Assembly (NCBI GenBank): GCA_030015575.1
Contig: CM057337.1
Span: 299,856,044-299,920,043 of the forward strand
Reading direction: 5' to 3'
Source: Agapanthus africanus
Taxonomy: Eukaryota > Streptophyta > Magnoliopsida > Asparagales > Amaryllidaceae
Length of the DNA: 64,000 nt
Positions 22,791 to 35,123 of this stretch are shown piece after piece; position 1 is the stretch's first letter, and the number at the start of each line of letters is the position of its first letter. Below the pieces are notes generated by a model. It was not told the origin of the DNA and did not search any database. It saw only the letters and a list, made by a program, of their open reading frames with translations. A program made the translations under genes and the position numbers.

Positions 22791-23612
22791 CGGCGAGAAA
22801 ATGGGGCTTTTAGCCCCAGAAACTCCCGAAAGGGAAATTAGAGTGGAGTTAAACTCCTAAGATATTTTGAAGCTGATGAAGGGGCTTCTCTCCTTGAGCC
22901 CTAGTTCTTCCCCAAAGTAGGGTTTCTGGAGATGGGTCTCCTTCTTCTCCCTCTGTTGGCAGGATCTTGAAGATCAAAAGATGTGAGATTTTAAAAATCT
23001 CTCCTTTTTGAGATCTAATGGAAGATCTGAGTTCCCCTTTATGGGTTTTGTGGTGAAAAACTATTTAGTTTTACAAAATGAAGAGTAAATCTCTTGATTT
23101 AATTCAAAAGAAAGAAGAAGGTTTTAGAACCTTGAGGAAGGAGAAAGATCTCAGATCTAAATTTTTTTGGAGAGAGAAAAAGTTGTTGGGATATTTTCAC
23201 TTTACACATAACCCTTTGGGCTTCACAAAATGGCATTTTTCCTATCCCATGGCTCATGTGCCGTTTCTTTTTGCACATAAACCATGGGCTTTACAAAAAT
23301 TTGGCTTTATGCCCATTTCTCTTACATTCATCCGTAAAATAAAAATAAAAGAAATACAATAAAATTATTTATTACAAAAGTTTTATCTTGGCATGGGGGA
23401 AGGCCGGCCGCTTCATGTTCGGACTCGACCCGGGCATGGGCCCACTTGATCTAGGCTTGGGCCCGCTTGGCTTGGGGTTGACTTTGATTTTGACTTGGTC
23501 AACCGAGGTGTAAATTTTTACCCCAACAGGCCCAAAAAGAATTTTCCCTGAAACCACAATTCCAAAAATAAGAGGCCCAGAAGAAATTTTGTTCACGTGG
23601 GCCCCAAAACGG

Positions 23613-23659
23613 CCGCGGAACCGCCGCCAATCGGGGGTTTTCGCGGCGGTTCCGCGGTG
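23613..23659. other. GC-rich hairpin module in C1 leader
   Basis: Arms GCCGCGGAACCGCCGC (23613-23628) and GCGGCGGTTCCGCGGT (23644-23659) pair over 15 of 16 bases around a 15-base loop. It lies about 200 nt after the PBS. Related modules occur at 34871, 37401, 45571 and 53623. Confidence 0.85.
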
Positions 23660-23856
23660 GTTTAGAGGGATCACATGACCAAATTTCTTCTGACGTCTTA
23701 AAAAAGCCTGCATGATTTTCTGAGACCATAAAATTGATTTTTCGAGCATGTTTAAAAATCGACAGAAACTATATGAATTGAAATGCAGTTTTTGAAATTT
23801 TCAGTTGATCGTTATTCTAAACACGTTTTAACAAGCTAGTATAGGTTTTATAAGAT

Positions 23857-23869
23857 GGCTCTGATACCA
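23857..23869 (-). other. C1 primer binding site
   Basis: Minus strand TGGTATCAGAGCC, directly after the LTR end CCCTTCA; complementary to initiator tRNA-Met. Confidence 0.9.
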
Positions 23870-26082
23870 TGAAGGGTTACCCTAGTGCCCCGGCCAACTT
23901 CCGTGGCCAAATGCGGAACAAAAATTTTCTAACAAACAAAAACTTGGCACTAGTTTAACTCTAAACCCGGATCTTTTCATAAAACTAACTAGCTACACTA
24001 GGAGAGCTATCTACTATGATGAGGAATTCTTACCAAAGGAACCAAGTCCTTCGGTCTTCGTTCTTCATCTTTAGCTCCTACTAGCCACCTTGAACTTGCT
24101 TGATCTTCTTTCCTGGCTCCGTCGGTCCTCCGGGATCGAGCTTGTTCTCCGGCCTTCCTTGGTCCTTGATGATCCACCCGGCGAATATGATACATGGCTC
24201 TAGCTCTTTTCTAAGTGTCAAAAGAGCAACTAGAGAACTTGGGATGCTAGTCCAAGTAATCTAGGATGTAGTTTGGATGTCTAAGTGTTTGCTATCTCTT
24301 TTCTAACCTCTTCACTTGTTTCTCAACACATGAGAATGTTAGTGAAGAGGAAGAAGATGATATGGAGAAAAGCAAGAGGAGGAAGGAGCTTGGAGAGAAA
24401 ATGGAGCTCAAGAAAATAATGATCAAGCATGAGAGAGAAAATGACACGCAAAGGTTTTGCATGCGTTTGTATGCTATTTTCTTTTATTAAACAATAGGAA
24501 CCATGCTTCAATAGTAAACCCAAAATGAATTATAAATTCATTTGTAAACTATTGAAGCATGGTCAACTCCATACCTCCCTCACCTCTCACTTTACACCTC
24601 ATTTCCATTTATCAAATAAATGGAAAATCCAAAATGAGGTGGCCACCTTCTAGAAGGAAATCTGTAATAAATACGGATTTCAGTCTACTGTACATATATA
24701 CCGGCAATCAGATAAAAATCCGAACGCCCAAAGAGATAGAATAACACGAAGTACGTAATACTAGAATATATATATCAAAATACATATACGTAAATTATTA
24801 AATCCATACCTCATTTAATAATCCGGCTCAAACCCATGCCGGCTAGTATTAGCAACTGTCCGATCGAAAGTCCGAGTTCAAAGTACATCAATCGATCGAA
24901 CCCCGCACGTATCCAATACGGCTACTACATCATTTCGCCTGAATCAGAGAAACCCTCTGTGTGGGACTCTAAAAACTCGACAGCACTCTGGTAGAGGGTT
25001 TAACTACAAGCACGTCAGCGGCACTAGTTGTACGTAACTGCTACTCAGGTACCTATCGAAAAGAAGGCCGATGAGCAAACTCATCCGGATCTCCTACTGA
25101 GCTTATCCGTGACAATATCCGTACAGTCCGGTCTCTTCGTCAAAGAGTATTGCATACCGGGTCTATGGGATGGTGAACGTCAAACCCTAATAACCTGATA
25201 AGTCATGTCGATGTGGCTCAGGACCAATCCGGAAAACTACTGATCAACCTATCAGCAAATCCCAAGTGCCTTGGCCAAGGTCTTATGGTCCTGACTAATC
25301 GAATCACAGTGCGATATCAACTCCCTATACCGGGATAGACAAATCCGCGACAATCGCTCACTGCCTCCATGTGGCTCGGGACTGAACCCAACCAAAAACT
25401 GTTTGCATAACTCAGTAGAGCCATGGTAGGGTAGTGATCAAAGTTTAATGGGAACTCACACGAGACAAATGCCGATCTCGGGTCCAAAGACTAACCTGTA
25501 GACATGTCACCTGAGAACTTCCATCTGACGATAGGTATAGTACCATATGGAAGTTCTCGGCGAGTCCGTCCAGTGTACGCACACCCAGTGAACACCTGTA
25601 TACGATCTTGGGTGCATCAGACCAATGGCTGCGGGACCAACCATCCCCCGACGGGGGTAGAAACGTACACACCAGTCTACTCTGGAGTATCAGTGCCCAG
25701 TCTCGATACTCACGCGACTAGGGACCATTTAAGGATGTGCTTATGGACTACCCTGCTCCCACAAGTATGATTGCCATCACAACGCAGCTAGTCAAGCAAG
25801 ATCATAGGGGCTTTATCAACATGTAACCACAATATGTAATAACGAGTATGACATGTGCCATGTTAAGATAAAGACAAACCACAATAGTATACTACCGCAT
25901 TGAGTCTTTATCAATATGTGCAAACTAAATATAACAACAATACAAATAAATACACATATCCCGACAAAGACAAGTCAAATAATATACTATAAAACTGAGT
26001 AAGATTGTTCTGTACATACGTATCCGTAGTATCCATATGTATACATATACAATACTGGCCTCTAGGGCATATACATCCAAAA
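23870..26082 (-). repeat. C1 5' LTR, about 2.2 kb
   Basis: On the minus strand it opens with TGTATATGCCCTAGAGGCC a few bases in, the start typical of Angela LTRs, and ends CCCTTCA. The first bases are mutated or lost (CCAAAA on the plus strand where CCAACA is expected). It shares a conserved block at about 24958-25045 with the other copia LTRs of the window. Confidence 0.82.
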
Positions 26083-26924
26083 TTTATATATATGTATTCT
26101 AGTATTATTGCTCACTATTTATTTTCTCTCTTTGGCTATTCGTATTTTCATACGAATACGCGTATGTGTATTTCAATACATGTACCGGGAAGCATTCCGT
26201 ATTTATACGGAATGGCTTCTAGAAGATTTGCCACCTCATTATTGATTTTCCTTTTTAGAAAAATCATTTGTTTCTATAATGAGGTGGAAAGGTGACAAGG
26301 CATGGTATGGGCTTAAGCATGTAGTGATTGGTATGGGTTAATTTCTTTATTGTTAAAATGAAATAAGTGTTTTTTGGTGTGCATTTTTCTTTTGGGAGTG
26401 GGAAGAGAGAGAGGCCGGCCACTTTTGGAGGTGGATGGGGGCTTGCTCATTATGATTACACTCTCATTCATACACCCTGAAAGACTTAGCATATTTAGCT
26501 CATGCCATTCTTGTCTTGATCACCTCCAAATCTTCCATAGTTGATCTATGAGCATTAAAGTTTGAGAGAAAATTATAGTGAGACTATCCTACACTCCCAC
26601 TCTCTACTACTAGCAATCCTGGAGAGTCGGTTGGTCCGCTTGGCGAACCTGGAGCTTGTGCCGTTTCCCTCAGGTGGATCATCGGAGATGAAGGAGGACC
26701 GGCGACAAAAGTCGATCCGCATCACTAGGAGCTTGGAAATGGTTAAAGACCCGAAGGACTTGGTTCATTAGGTATAACCGTTCTATCTCCTTTTGTTAGT
26801 TTGCTAGTTTTAGGGTTAATGGTTTCGATCTTGGAAATCGGGTAATGGTAGCGCCGGGTTTTAGAAAATTTTTGTTCCGTATTTGGCCACGGTTCGATGG
26901 CTGGGGCGCTCCCATAACCCAACA
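26083..26924 (+). repeat. C2 5' LTR, 3' remnant
   Basis: Matches 44105-44944 and ends CCCAACA directly before the PBS. The upstream 1.2 kb of this LTR is missing and replaced by the C1 LTR in the opposite orientation, as expected if C1 landed in it. Confidence 0.88.
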
Positions 26925-26937
26925 TGGTATCAGAGCC
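26925..26937 (+). other. C2 primer binding site
   Basis: TGGTATCAGAGCC directly after CCCAACA; initiator tRNA-Met type. Confidence 0.92.
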
Positions 26938-26965
26938 TACTAGCTAGGTAGCATGAAGTTAGAAC

Positions 26966-29089
26966 TGTAAGTCCATGTTACCTCTCCCGGTACTTATGGG
27001 CTTGCGAAAATGATGAAAAACGATTTTCAAGAGGTGGTAACATGGACTCAAAATACGGATCTTTGTTAAACAACTAACTAACAAACCTAACAAGAGTTTT
27101 ACCTACTCTGTTAGGGGGTTATACCTTTCTTGAACTCCTTCGTCTTCAACTCTTTCCGGTGTACGGATCGGCCTCACCTCGTCGTCTCCTTGCGCCGAAG
27201 ATGGATCCACCTGAAAGCTTCTACCTTTGGCTTCTTCTTCGAACTTGAAGAAACTAGAACACTTGGTTTGCTAAACCTTGTGAACTAGGATGAGTAGAGA
27301 AGTGATTTGGGTTTTCTTTTATCTATAAGGCAATGTTTCTCAACTCATGAGAGGGTGTTGCCTTGAGCTAGAGAGAGCAAGAGGGAGAGCTTGAGCAAGA
27401 GAGAGAAAGCAAATGAGAGAATAAGTAAGTCTTTTGCCATCCAAGCTCTCATAATCCAAAACCATGATTACTCATAATAGTAATTGAGTATTATGTGATG
27501 GTTCAAGTCAAAATGGCCATATCATTTCATGCACTCATTTTGCAAGAAGAAACAAGCAAGCAAAAGTCTTTGCCATGAAATGATAGCCATTGTAATGATG
27601 ATGGTCAACTAGTCCAACCTAGTCAATCGGTCAATAAAGTCAACAAGTCAACAAAGTCAACCCCTCATCTCAATCATGACACAATAATACTTAATTAATA
27701 TTATCATTAATCATATTTCTTATTCTCATTAGGGTTTGGCAAAAAGTTAATAGTCAACAGTCAACAGTCAACAACCCCAATGAGAATCCTCTGCCTCTGT
27801 CTCTCTGTCAACTGTGCATACACACCCGCATCCGCGTTCCGAGGAACACGAATACAAACGAGATAAAACCAATCCCAAAACGTACACTAGGATCTGGGTT
27901 AAACCAAAGCCCGCTAGTGTTAACTGTCCGGACACTAAACGTCCTCAAGTGCACGGATGTGACCGAACCCTGTCGCAAAACCATGCGACCTGTCGCAAAA
28001 CCATGCGACCACTACTCTTTTGTCTAAAGGCGAATATCTTTCTGTGTGGGACTCTAAAGACTCGACACTACGCTGGCAGTGGGTTTAACCACAGACCGCA
28101 AGCGGCACTAGCTGTGCGTAACGGTCCCCAGGTAGATGCCGACAAGAAGTCTGACGAGGTAAAACCCATCTGAACTCCTACTGAGCCTAAATGTGACAAT
28201 CTCCGTACAGTCCGGTCTGTTCGTCTGATACATCGCATGGCGGGCCTAGGGAAGGCAGTAAACGTCAGTCCCCTACTAGCAGTACAAATCGTGTCGGAGT
28301 GTAGCCCAGAACACCCTGAGATAACACTGGAAACCTACCAGTATATCTCGCTTGCCCTGGCCAGGGACTACTCGTGTAATTGCTCTCCTAGACACAGCGC
28401 GATGTCAACCCCAATATCGGGAGAGACAAATCCTGTCTAACCGTCACTGCCTCCAAGTGCTTCGGGACTGCACCCAACTACTACCTGTTTGCACGACTCC
28501 TTTGAGCCGTGGTAGGGTAGTAATCTAAGTACAGTGGGAACATACTCGAGGCGAAGTGACAGTGTCAAGTCAGCGGACTAAGCTGTACTCATGTCACCTG
28601 GGAACTGATAACTGACGATAGGTATAGTACCAACCAACAGTTCCCGACGAGTCTTGTCCAGTGTACTCGTAACCTAACGAGCACCCGCATACTATCTCAA
28701 GTACGACGTACTGACGGCTGTGGGACAGACCGTCTTCCACACTGGGATGAGAAGCGCATACGCTAGTCTACTCCAGAGTATCGATGCCCTGTCTCAATAG
28801 TCCTACGACTAGGGACCTGCATAAGGATGTGCTTGTGGGTTACCCAGCCCCCACTAGTGTGACTGCCATCACAACGCTGGTAATCAAGCAAAGATCCTAA
28901 GGGCTCCACTAATGTGTATAGGTGATATACTAAAATAAACACATGTACACATTAAAGCAGAAACAAACCAAGTAGCATACTATTATATTGAGCAAGATTG
29001 TCTATACAAGGTGAATATCCCAAGCTTCCATTAAGTAATATACAAACTAGTATGATACAGTAATGGCCTCTAGGGCATATACACTAACA
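26966..29089 (-). repeat. C3 3' LTR, 2124 bp
   Basis: Plus strand runs TGTAAGTCCATG to ACACTAACA. It is preceded by TSD AGAAC and matches 35124-37242. A conserved block lies at about 28040-28125. Confidence 0.95.
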
Positions 29090-29100
29090 ATCTCCCACTT
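29090..29100 (-). other. C3 polypurine tract
   Basis: Minus strand AAGTGGGAGAT lies directly before the TG that opens the 3' LTR. Confidence 0.88.
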
Positions 29101-29103
29101 GCA

Positions 29104-32100
29104 CTAAGGCCATGTACTGGCGTATCGAAGACCTATCATCTCGATCAGCCGCTCGAACTGAGTCTGGGGTAAGGCCTTTGTGAGTGGATCAGCAGTGTTA
29201 TCTTCCGTAGAAACTCTCCGAACCTCGATCACCTGGCGACCCACGATCTCCCTGATCAGGTGATACCGCCTCAAGATGTGTCTGGACTTCTGATGGGACC
29301 TGGGTTCCTTTGCTAAAGCTATAGCCCCGTTGTTGTCGCAATACAGCGGTATTGGATCAACAATGGACGGGACCACCTGAAGTTCCGTTAAGAACTTCCT
29401 TATCCAGACGGCTTCTTTCGCGGCATCTGCAGCAGCGATATATTCCGCTTCCATCGTCGAGTCAGCAACGGTTTCCTGTTTGGAACTCTTCCAACACACC
29501 GCCCCTCCATAGAGGGTAAAGACATAACCCAACATGGACTTGGAATCATCCTTGTCACTCTGGAAGCTGGAGTCAGCAAAGGCCTCGATCTGGAGGTCTT
29601 TTCTGCCATACACCAAGAACATCTCCTTAGTCCTTCTCAGGTACTTGAGAATGTTCTTTACCGCTATCCAGTGTTTCTCCCCAGGGTTTGACTGATACCG
29701 GCTTACCACACTCAGTGCATAAGCTACATCTGGTCTGGTACACAACATTGCATACATTATAGAGCCTACCGCAGAAGCGTAGGGTATAATAGACATGCGA
29801 TCCCTTTCCAAATCAGCCTTGGGAGACATCTCTTTGGAAAGGCTGATCCCGTGACAAGCCGGTAGATTACCGCGCTTGGAATCTTCCATACTGAATCTTT
29901 TCAGTATGGTGTCGATGTACCTGGACTGTGAGAGTCCTAATATCCTCTTGGATCTGTCACGATAGATCCGGATCCCCAGAATGTATGAGGCATCACCCAG
30001 GTCTTTCATGGAGAACCTGTGTGACAAGAACCCTTTGATAGATTGTAGCATAGGAATGTCATTTCCTATTTAGAGAATGTCATCCACGTATAAAACGAGG
30101 AATACTATAGTTCTCGCTACAAATCTACTATAGATGCATGGTTCATCTTGATTTTTGATAAAGCCAAATTCTTTGACCGTCTCATCAAAACAGATGTTCC
30201 AACTCCGCGATGCCTGCTTTAGTCCGTAGATGTACTTAAGCAACTTGCATACCTTTCCGATGCTCCCACTCTGAGTGAAACCCTCTGGCTGGTCCATATA
30301 GACACACTCCTCTAAATTTCCATTTAGAAAAGAGGTCTTTACGTCCATCTGCCAGATCTCATAATCGTGGAAGGCAGCAATGGCAAGAAGGATCCGAATG
30401 GATTTCAGCATAGCCACTGGAGAAAAGGTTTCGTCATAGTCCAAGCCAGGTCTTTGACGAAAACCCTTTGCAACAAGTCTTGCTTTATAGGTCTCAACCT
30501 GTCCATCTACACCAATCTTCCTTTTGAAGATCCACTTGCATCCTACGGGTTTTACCCCATCTGGAGCAACGTCCAACGTCCATACTTTGTTGGTGTACAT
30601 GGACTCCATTTCGGTCCGCATTGCATCCAGCCATTTTACCGAGTCAACGCTCTGAATGGCCTGCTGGAAGCTAGTCGGCTCATCATAATCAGTGATGCAA
30701 TCTTCTCTATCTTCGTCTATGAGAAAACCGTAGTATCTCTCGGGAGGATGAGACTGCCTACTATTTCTGCGAAGCGGCGTAGGAATGTCATGTTCTTTTG
30801 AGCCCTCTGGTTCTACTAAGCTTTCAGTAATAGCTCGTGGTTCTGGAATTTCTTCCAGTTCTATTGCGCACCCACTTATCTGATTCTCCAAAAACTGAGT
30901 TTCCAAGAAGTGGGCATGCCGAGAAATAAAAACCTTTTGTTCCTCTTCGCAATAGAAGAAATATCCCTTGGAGTTCTTTGGATATCCCACAAACTTGCAC
31001 TGTACTGAGCGTGCCTCGAGCTTGTCTGCATGCTGCTTTTTGACAAAAGCTGGACTTCCCCATGTCTTAATATGATTAAGATAGGGTCTCTTCCCGCACC
31101 ACATCTGATATGGTGTAGTAGGCACAGTCTTAGTTGGAACTCGGTTCAAAAGGTATGCAGCTGATTCTAGTGCATATCCCCAGAATGATCGCGGTAACTC
31201 AGCGTTACTCATCATGGACCGTACCATATCCAATAGGGTTCGGTTCCGTCTCTCCGATACATCGTTATGTTGCGGAGTGTATGGAGGAGTAAGCTGAGAG
31301 AGAATTCCATTCTCTTTTAAGTAATCCAGGAACTCGGCACTCAAGTATTCACCACCTCGATCAGATCTTAGTGTCTTGATACTTTTGCCGGTTTGTTTTT
31401 CTACTTCATTCTTATATTCCTGGAATTTTCCAAAGGCTTCGGATTTATGTTTCATTAAGTATACATAACCGTACCTTGAAAAGTCATCCGTAAAAGTAAT
31501 GAAGTAAGAATAACCGCTTCGCGCATGTGTAGACATTGGACCGCACACGTCGCTGTGTACGAGTCCCAAGAGCTCGCTCGCTCTTACTCCGTGTCTAGTG
31601 AACGGAGTCTTTGTCATCTTTCCTTTGAGACAGGATTGACAAGTGGCATACGATTGATATTCGAACGGATCCAAATATCCTTCTGTATGTAACTTCGCCA
31701 ACCTTCTCTCATTGATGTGACCCAGTCTACAATGCCATAAGAAAGCTTGGTTTGTATCCGGAGACTTTCTTTTGTGTGTATTCTTGACATTGAAAATCTG
31801 TGGTTGGTTTAGTACGTATATACCATTGCTTAATGTACCTGACCCAATCAGAACTTGATTAAGGTGAATGTTTACAACATTACTTACAAACGCAAATTCA
31901 TAACCTTCTTTAGAAATCAAAGATACAGAAATGATATTACAAGTTGCGTTGGGTACAAAAAAGCAATTACGTAAAACCAAAACATGTCCATCTGACATTC
32001 CCAGGTGATAGTCCCCCACGGCCTTAGCATCCATGCTAGCTCCGTTTGCAACTTTGAGGGTCATGTCACCTGCCTTCAAAAACCTACGGTTTCTCGACGC

Positions 32101-33054
32101 CTGCAAAGAATTACAGATATGAGATCCTGATCCGGTTTCCAATACCCAGGAAGTAGAGTTTATTGATAGACAGTTTTCAATATCATACACACCTGAAGCT
32201 GAAGCCGCAACTTGCTTCAGATCCTGTGTTCTGGCTTTCCAAGCCCTGCAATCTTTCTTCCAGTGCCCACTCTTATGATAGTAAAAGCATTCTTCCTTCC
32301 CCACAAGTTTCCCCGCTATCTTTGTTGCTTTTGCCTTTCCCTTCGTATCCACTTTACTAACACCGCCCCTTGGTTTGGCGGGGGATTTCTTCTTCTTTCC
32401 CTTGGCTTTCGTCTTGGACCTAGAAGAGGAAGATTCTCCTACAAACAAAGTGGATGTTTCCCTACCTTTCTGTAGGGTGCCCTCTGCACTCCTCAGCATG
32501 TTGAGGAGCTCTGAAAGTTCAACTTCCTTTTCTTGCAAGTTGAAATTCAGGATGAACTGGGTGTAAGTGGAAGGAATGGACTGAAGAATCAAGTCCATAT
32601 AGAGATCATTCTCCAATGTGGTCCCAAGGTCCGCGAGCTCCTCTATGAAGCCAATCATCTTAAGAACGTGTTCCGCTACCGATGATCCGACGGCCAACCA
32701 TGCCGAAAACAGCTTTTTCGACACTTCATATCTGGCAATACGAGACTGCTCTCCATACAGTTCTTTTGTATGGAGAAATATGGATTCGAGGTCCATATTC
32801 TCGTGCCTCCTCTGATGTTAATTGTCCATAGAGGCAAGCACGAGGCACTTGGCCTTCTCGCAATCAATTTCCCAGGTCTTACGGATTTCCCTATCCGCGA
32901 CGCTGGTTTTGGGATCTGGGACAGGGGGAGCTTTGGTGGTAAGGAGATACCCCAACTTGTCCTAAGTGATTGCCATTTTGACATTCCTGAGCCAATCTTT
33001 GTAGTTTAGCCCTGTCAGTATGTTTTTATCTAGTAGTAACTTAAGTCCGGTCAT
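29104..33054 (-). pseudogene. C3 Gag-Pol polyprotein gene, three in-frame stops
   Basis: ATG at 33054 (MTGLKLLLDKNILTGLNY) opens one frame of 1316 codons without any frameshift. It is cut by TAG 32962-32964, TAA 32818-32820 and TAA 30070-30072. In the numbering of the 908-codon piece from 32796: gag; knuckle C170..Y173..H178..C183 (second Cys lost); protease WVLETGSG with Glu220 where the family has Asp; integrase zinc site H355, H360, C386, C389 and catalytic D416, D479, E515; RT ending in YVDD at 903-906, with the third stop two codons later. The 315-codon remainder (30051-29104) holds the RT end and RNase H (FADSSF, MEAEY, CDNNG). Both the stops and the two active-site changes make it inactive. 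Confidence 0.93.
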
Positions 33055-33559
33055 GATGATTGGTCGCTGCAATTAGGAGAGAGAGAAGAAACACTTTAGC
33101 ATGATGCTCTTGCAAGTTTAGAGTGGTTTTTAATTTGTCTAAACGGGATGGCTCCTACCGTCTCTCGAATCCCTCCTCAAACTAAAAAGGAAGAATTAGT
33201 CAGGATCAATCTCACCGTACAATACTTGCTTAACCGTTCAGCCAGGCTAGTGTCGGTACTTCGAGGGAGGTTTTCCAACGCTTTCACGAAGTTCCTTAAT
33301 TAAATAACCTCTTTTCCCTGGAGGCGTAGCCCCGCTAACACCTTTCTAGACACCTACTTGGTTTATAGCATTGATCGTTAAGTGAGAAATTTCCCGAGGA
33401 GTAGCATATACTCACAGTAGGATCGGGATCCAAATATCATCGCGTGACAAAACTGAAGGAATCCTACCAGAATCATCACACTCCAAATGGTATGCAGTGC
33501 TAGCAAGTTTCAGTTCTTTTGAAACTCCCGATGTGGATTTCTGCCCCATGCTCTTATGA

Positions 33560-33754
33560 CCTTGACTTTGGCCAAAATATCATAAGTCACATGTCAAGTT
33601 CTACCCGTCATTCTCCTGGTTAATTTGAGCCCACCCGCACATACCCTTGACTTTGGCCAAAATGGTAGAACGACTGCCCCAAACCAACACATTTATCTAT
33701 GCTGCACATGAATACCCAATAGCTACCAATCACTATGCCTTGACTTTGGCCAAC
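33560..33754 (-). repeat. Three copies of TTGGCCAAAGTCAAGG in C3 leader
   Basis: Copies at 33560-33578, 33645-33663 and 33738-33754, about 85 and 93 bp apart, all in element sense. The C2 leader carries three matching copies with similar spacing. Confidence 0.8.
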
Positions 33755-34870
33755 ATACATAGCTTGAATACTTATTGACCATTCATGTGAAACGACGGAG
33801 GGCTACGAATGGTTTTGGCGAAACCGTGAACGTAGTGAACTTGATATAATCGATGGAACGAGATATCTTTCAAAAAGGAGTGTTTTATGCTCCGCATTTA
33901 AAAGTTTGGTTTTGAAAAGAACCGAGTGGTTTTCAAAGTGTTCCAACGACTTTCACTTGGTTTATTTTTCTTGCATTAATTCCAATGCGTCCCATTATTT
34001 AATCCTACCATTGCAGAAAACAACCAAAATATGACGTACGCTTATGCCATCCGCATTCGCCACGGGGCCCCGTCATTACCCGTTAGGTTACTTAACTAAC
34101 GACAGAGCGGGGGCTGGACTAGCGCGGATGCAAAACATAAGCAACGCCTAAATAATATCATATATAGATATATTGCAATGATAGCCATTTCAGATCACAG
34201 ATGAACACATTGGATATACTAGGAATCCGCAATTCGTACGAGCCTGTAACGAAAGGCGGATTACACGGTCGCAGTGAATAGCCAAACCCCACCATAGACC
34301 CCTACGGGTGCGGCAAACTACCCACCAAGTACCCGAAGCGAAGCAACCTCCCTCAACTCGTGAGTAGGCCACTCAGCACTTCGAGATACCCGGTAGTTTG
34401 TGCACCTCACCTTGGGTCTATCCTAGGAGCAAAAACGGTAAAAAGAAATTATACAATGACGGCTACAACCCCGACCCGGTTGTGCGGCCATACAAATAAC
34501 ATTACATCAATTTATATATTTTACATGAATTGAAAGAAAAGAAAACTCTCATCTCACAACCCCCGACTATTCACCCGCGACAATCCAATGAATTCATATA
34601 CACATACCATCAACATTACAGATCACAGATATGTATAACCCCCGCTAATCGACGTATAGCGATTAGCAGACGTTTAATACATATATCACATCACAGATAT
34701 AAACCCGTTAGTTTTAGTCTTTAGAAGTTCGATCAAAATACGGATTTTTAAGCCCCAAAAATAAATTTTGCTTTCTGAAAAATCTGGGCAGAAAAATCAT
34801 ATTGTAAAAATCCCAAAATACCCCACTGAACAAACTGTGAGAAAAATCGCCCACGGCAGAGTCAACTCGG

Positions 34871-34914
34871 CCGCGGATCCGCGGCGGGAGCAAGCACCCG
34901 CCGCGGTTCCGCGG
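34871..34914. other. GC-rich hairpin module in C3 leader
   Basis: Arms CCGCGGATCCGCGGCGGG (34871-34888) and CCCGCCGCGGTTCCGCGG (34897-34914) pair over 17 of 18 bases with an 8-base loop. It lies about 200 nt after the PBS. Confidence 0.88.
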
Positions 34915-35109
34915 TGCGTTGATCGGTTCAGTGGATCATTTTTCTACAGTTGCTTCTAAAAACCCTGAGCCGAATTTTAAGATAAGATTTATCATTTTTT
35001 GGAACAGAAAAAAATTCGGCAGAAAGTAGGCATTCCGGGCGTATTTCGCGACTTTTTCTCCGATCGAATTTCTAGTTACTTTTCTAACAAGTTAGATAGT
35101 GTTTAACTA

Positions 35110-35122
35110 GGCTCTGATACCA
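35110..35122 (-). other. C3 primer binding site
   Basis: Minus strand TGGTATCAGAGCC, one base after the LTR end GGACTTACA. Confidence 0.92.
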
Positions 35123-35123
35123 T

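Larger units (their letters stand above)
1..23528 (-). mobile_element. Tat-clade Ty3/gypsy retrotransposon, interrupted by a LARD
   Basis: Reading the minus strand from 23528 downwards gives a 1561-bp 5' LTR, a PBS, an upstream reading frame, gag, protease, RT, two RNase H domains, integrase, a repeat-rich 3' noncoding region, and the first 146 bp of the 3' LTR, which runs off the left edge. The second, archaeal-type RNase H after the ordinary one is the hallmark of the Tat clade (Tat/Ogre/Retand). The last 146 bp of both LTRs align without gaps and with five differences. Coding parts carry many stops and at least two frameshifts, so the copy is dead. The LARD at 2904-13638 was inserted later. 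Possible target duplication GGCCC at 23529-23533; the partner copy would lie outside the window. Confidence 0.9.
21968..23528 (-). repeat. Tat 5' LTR, 1561 bp
   Basis: On the minus strand it begins TGTTGGGG at 23528 and ends CCCTACA at 21968, directly before the PBS. Its outer 146 bp match 1-146. It holds a GC-rich 59-bp tandem repeat with eleven G-boxes (22380-22790), a TATA-like element just downstream of it (about 22309-22318), and a GT run (about 22285-22306). This order suggests U3 from 23528 to about 22320 and R-U5 after it. Confidence 0.9.
23529..26082 (-). mobile_element. Copia C1 (Angela type), 5' end only
   Basis: On the minus strand: LTR 26082-23870, PBS 23869-23857, leader 23856-23529, then cut by the Tat element. 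No coding sequence lies in the window. The leader resembles those of C3 and C4, including the GC-rich hairpin at a similar distance. Only one LTR is seen, and its 26082 junction with C2 is the only evidence for nesting in C2. Confidence 0.8.
33055..35109 (-). other. C3 5' leader
   Basis: About 2 kb between PBS and gag ATG without a credible gene. It holds the GC-rich hairpin (34871-34914), a block shared with C2 at about 34050-34110 (plus-strand counterpart 38391-38445), and three copies of CCTTGACTTTGGCCAA (33560, 33645, 33738). A 2-kb leader is long for copia. The blocks shared with C2 suggest conserved RNA or regulatory roles. Confidence 0.75.
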
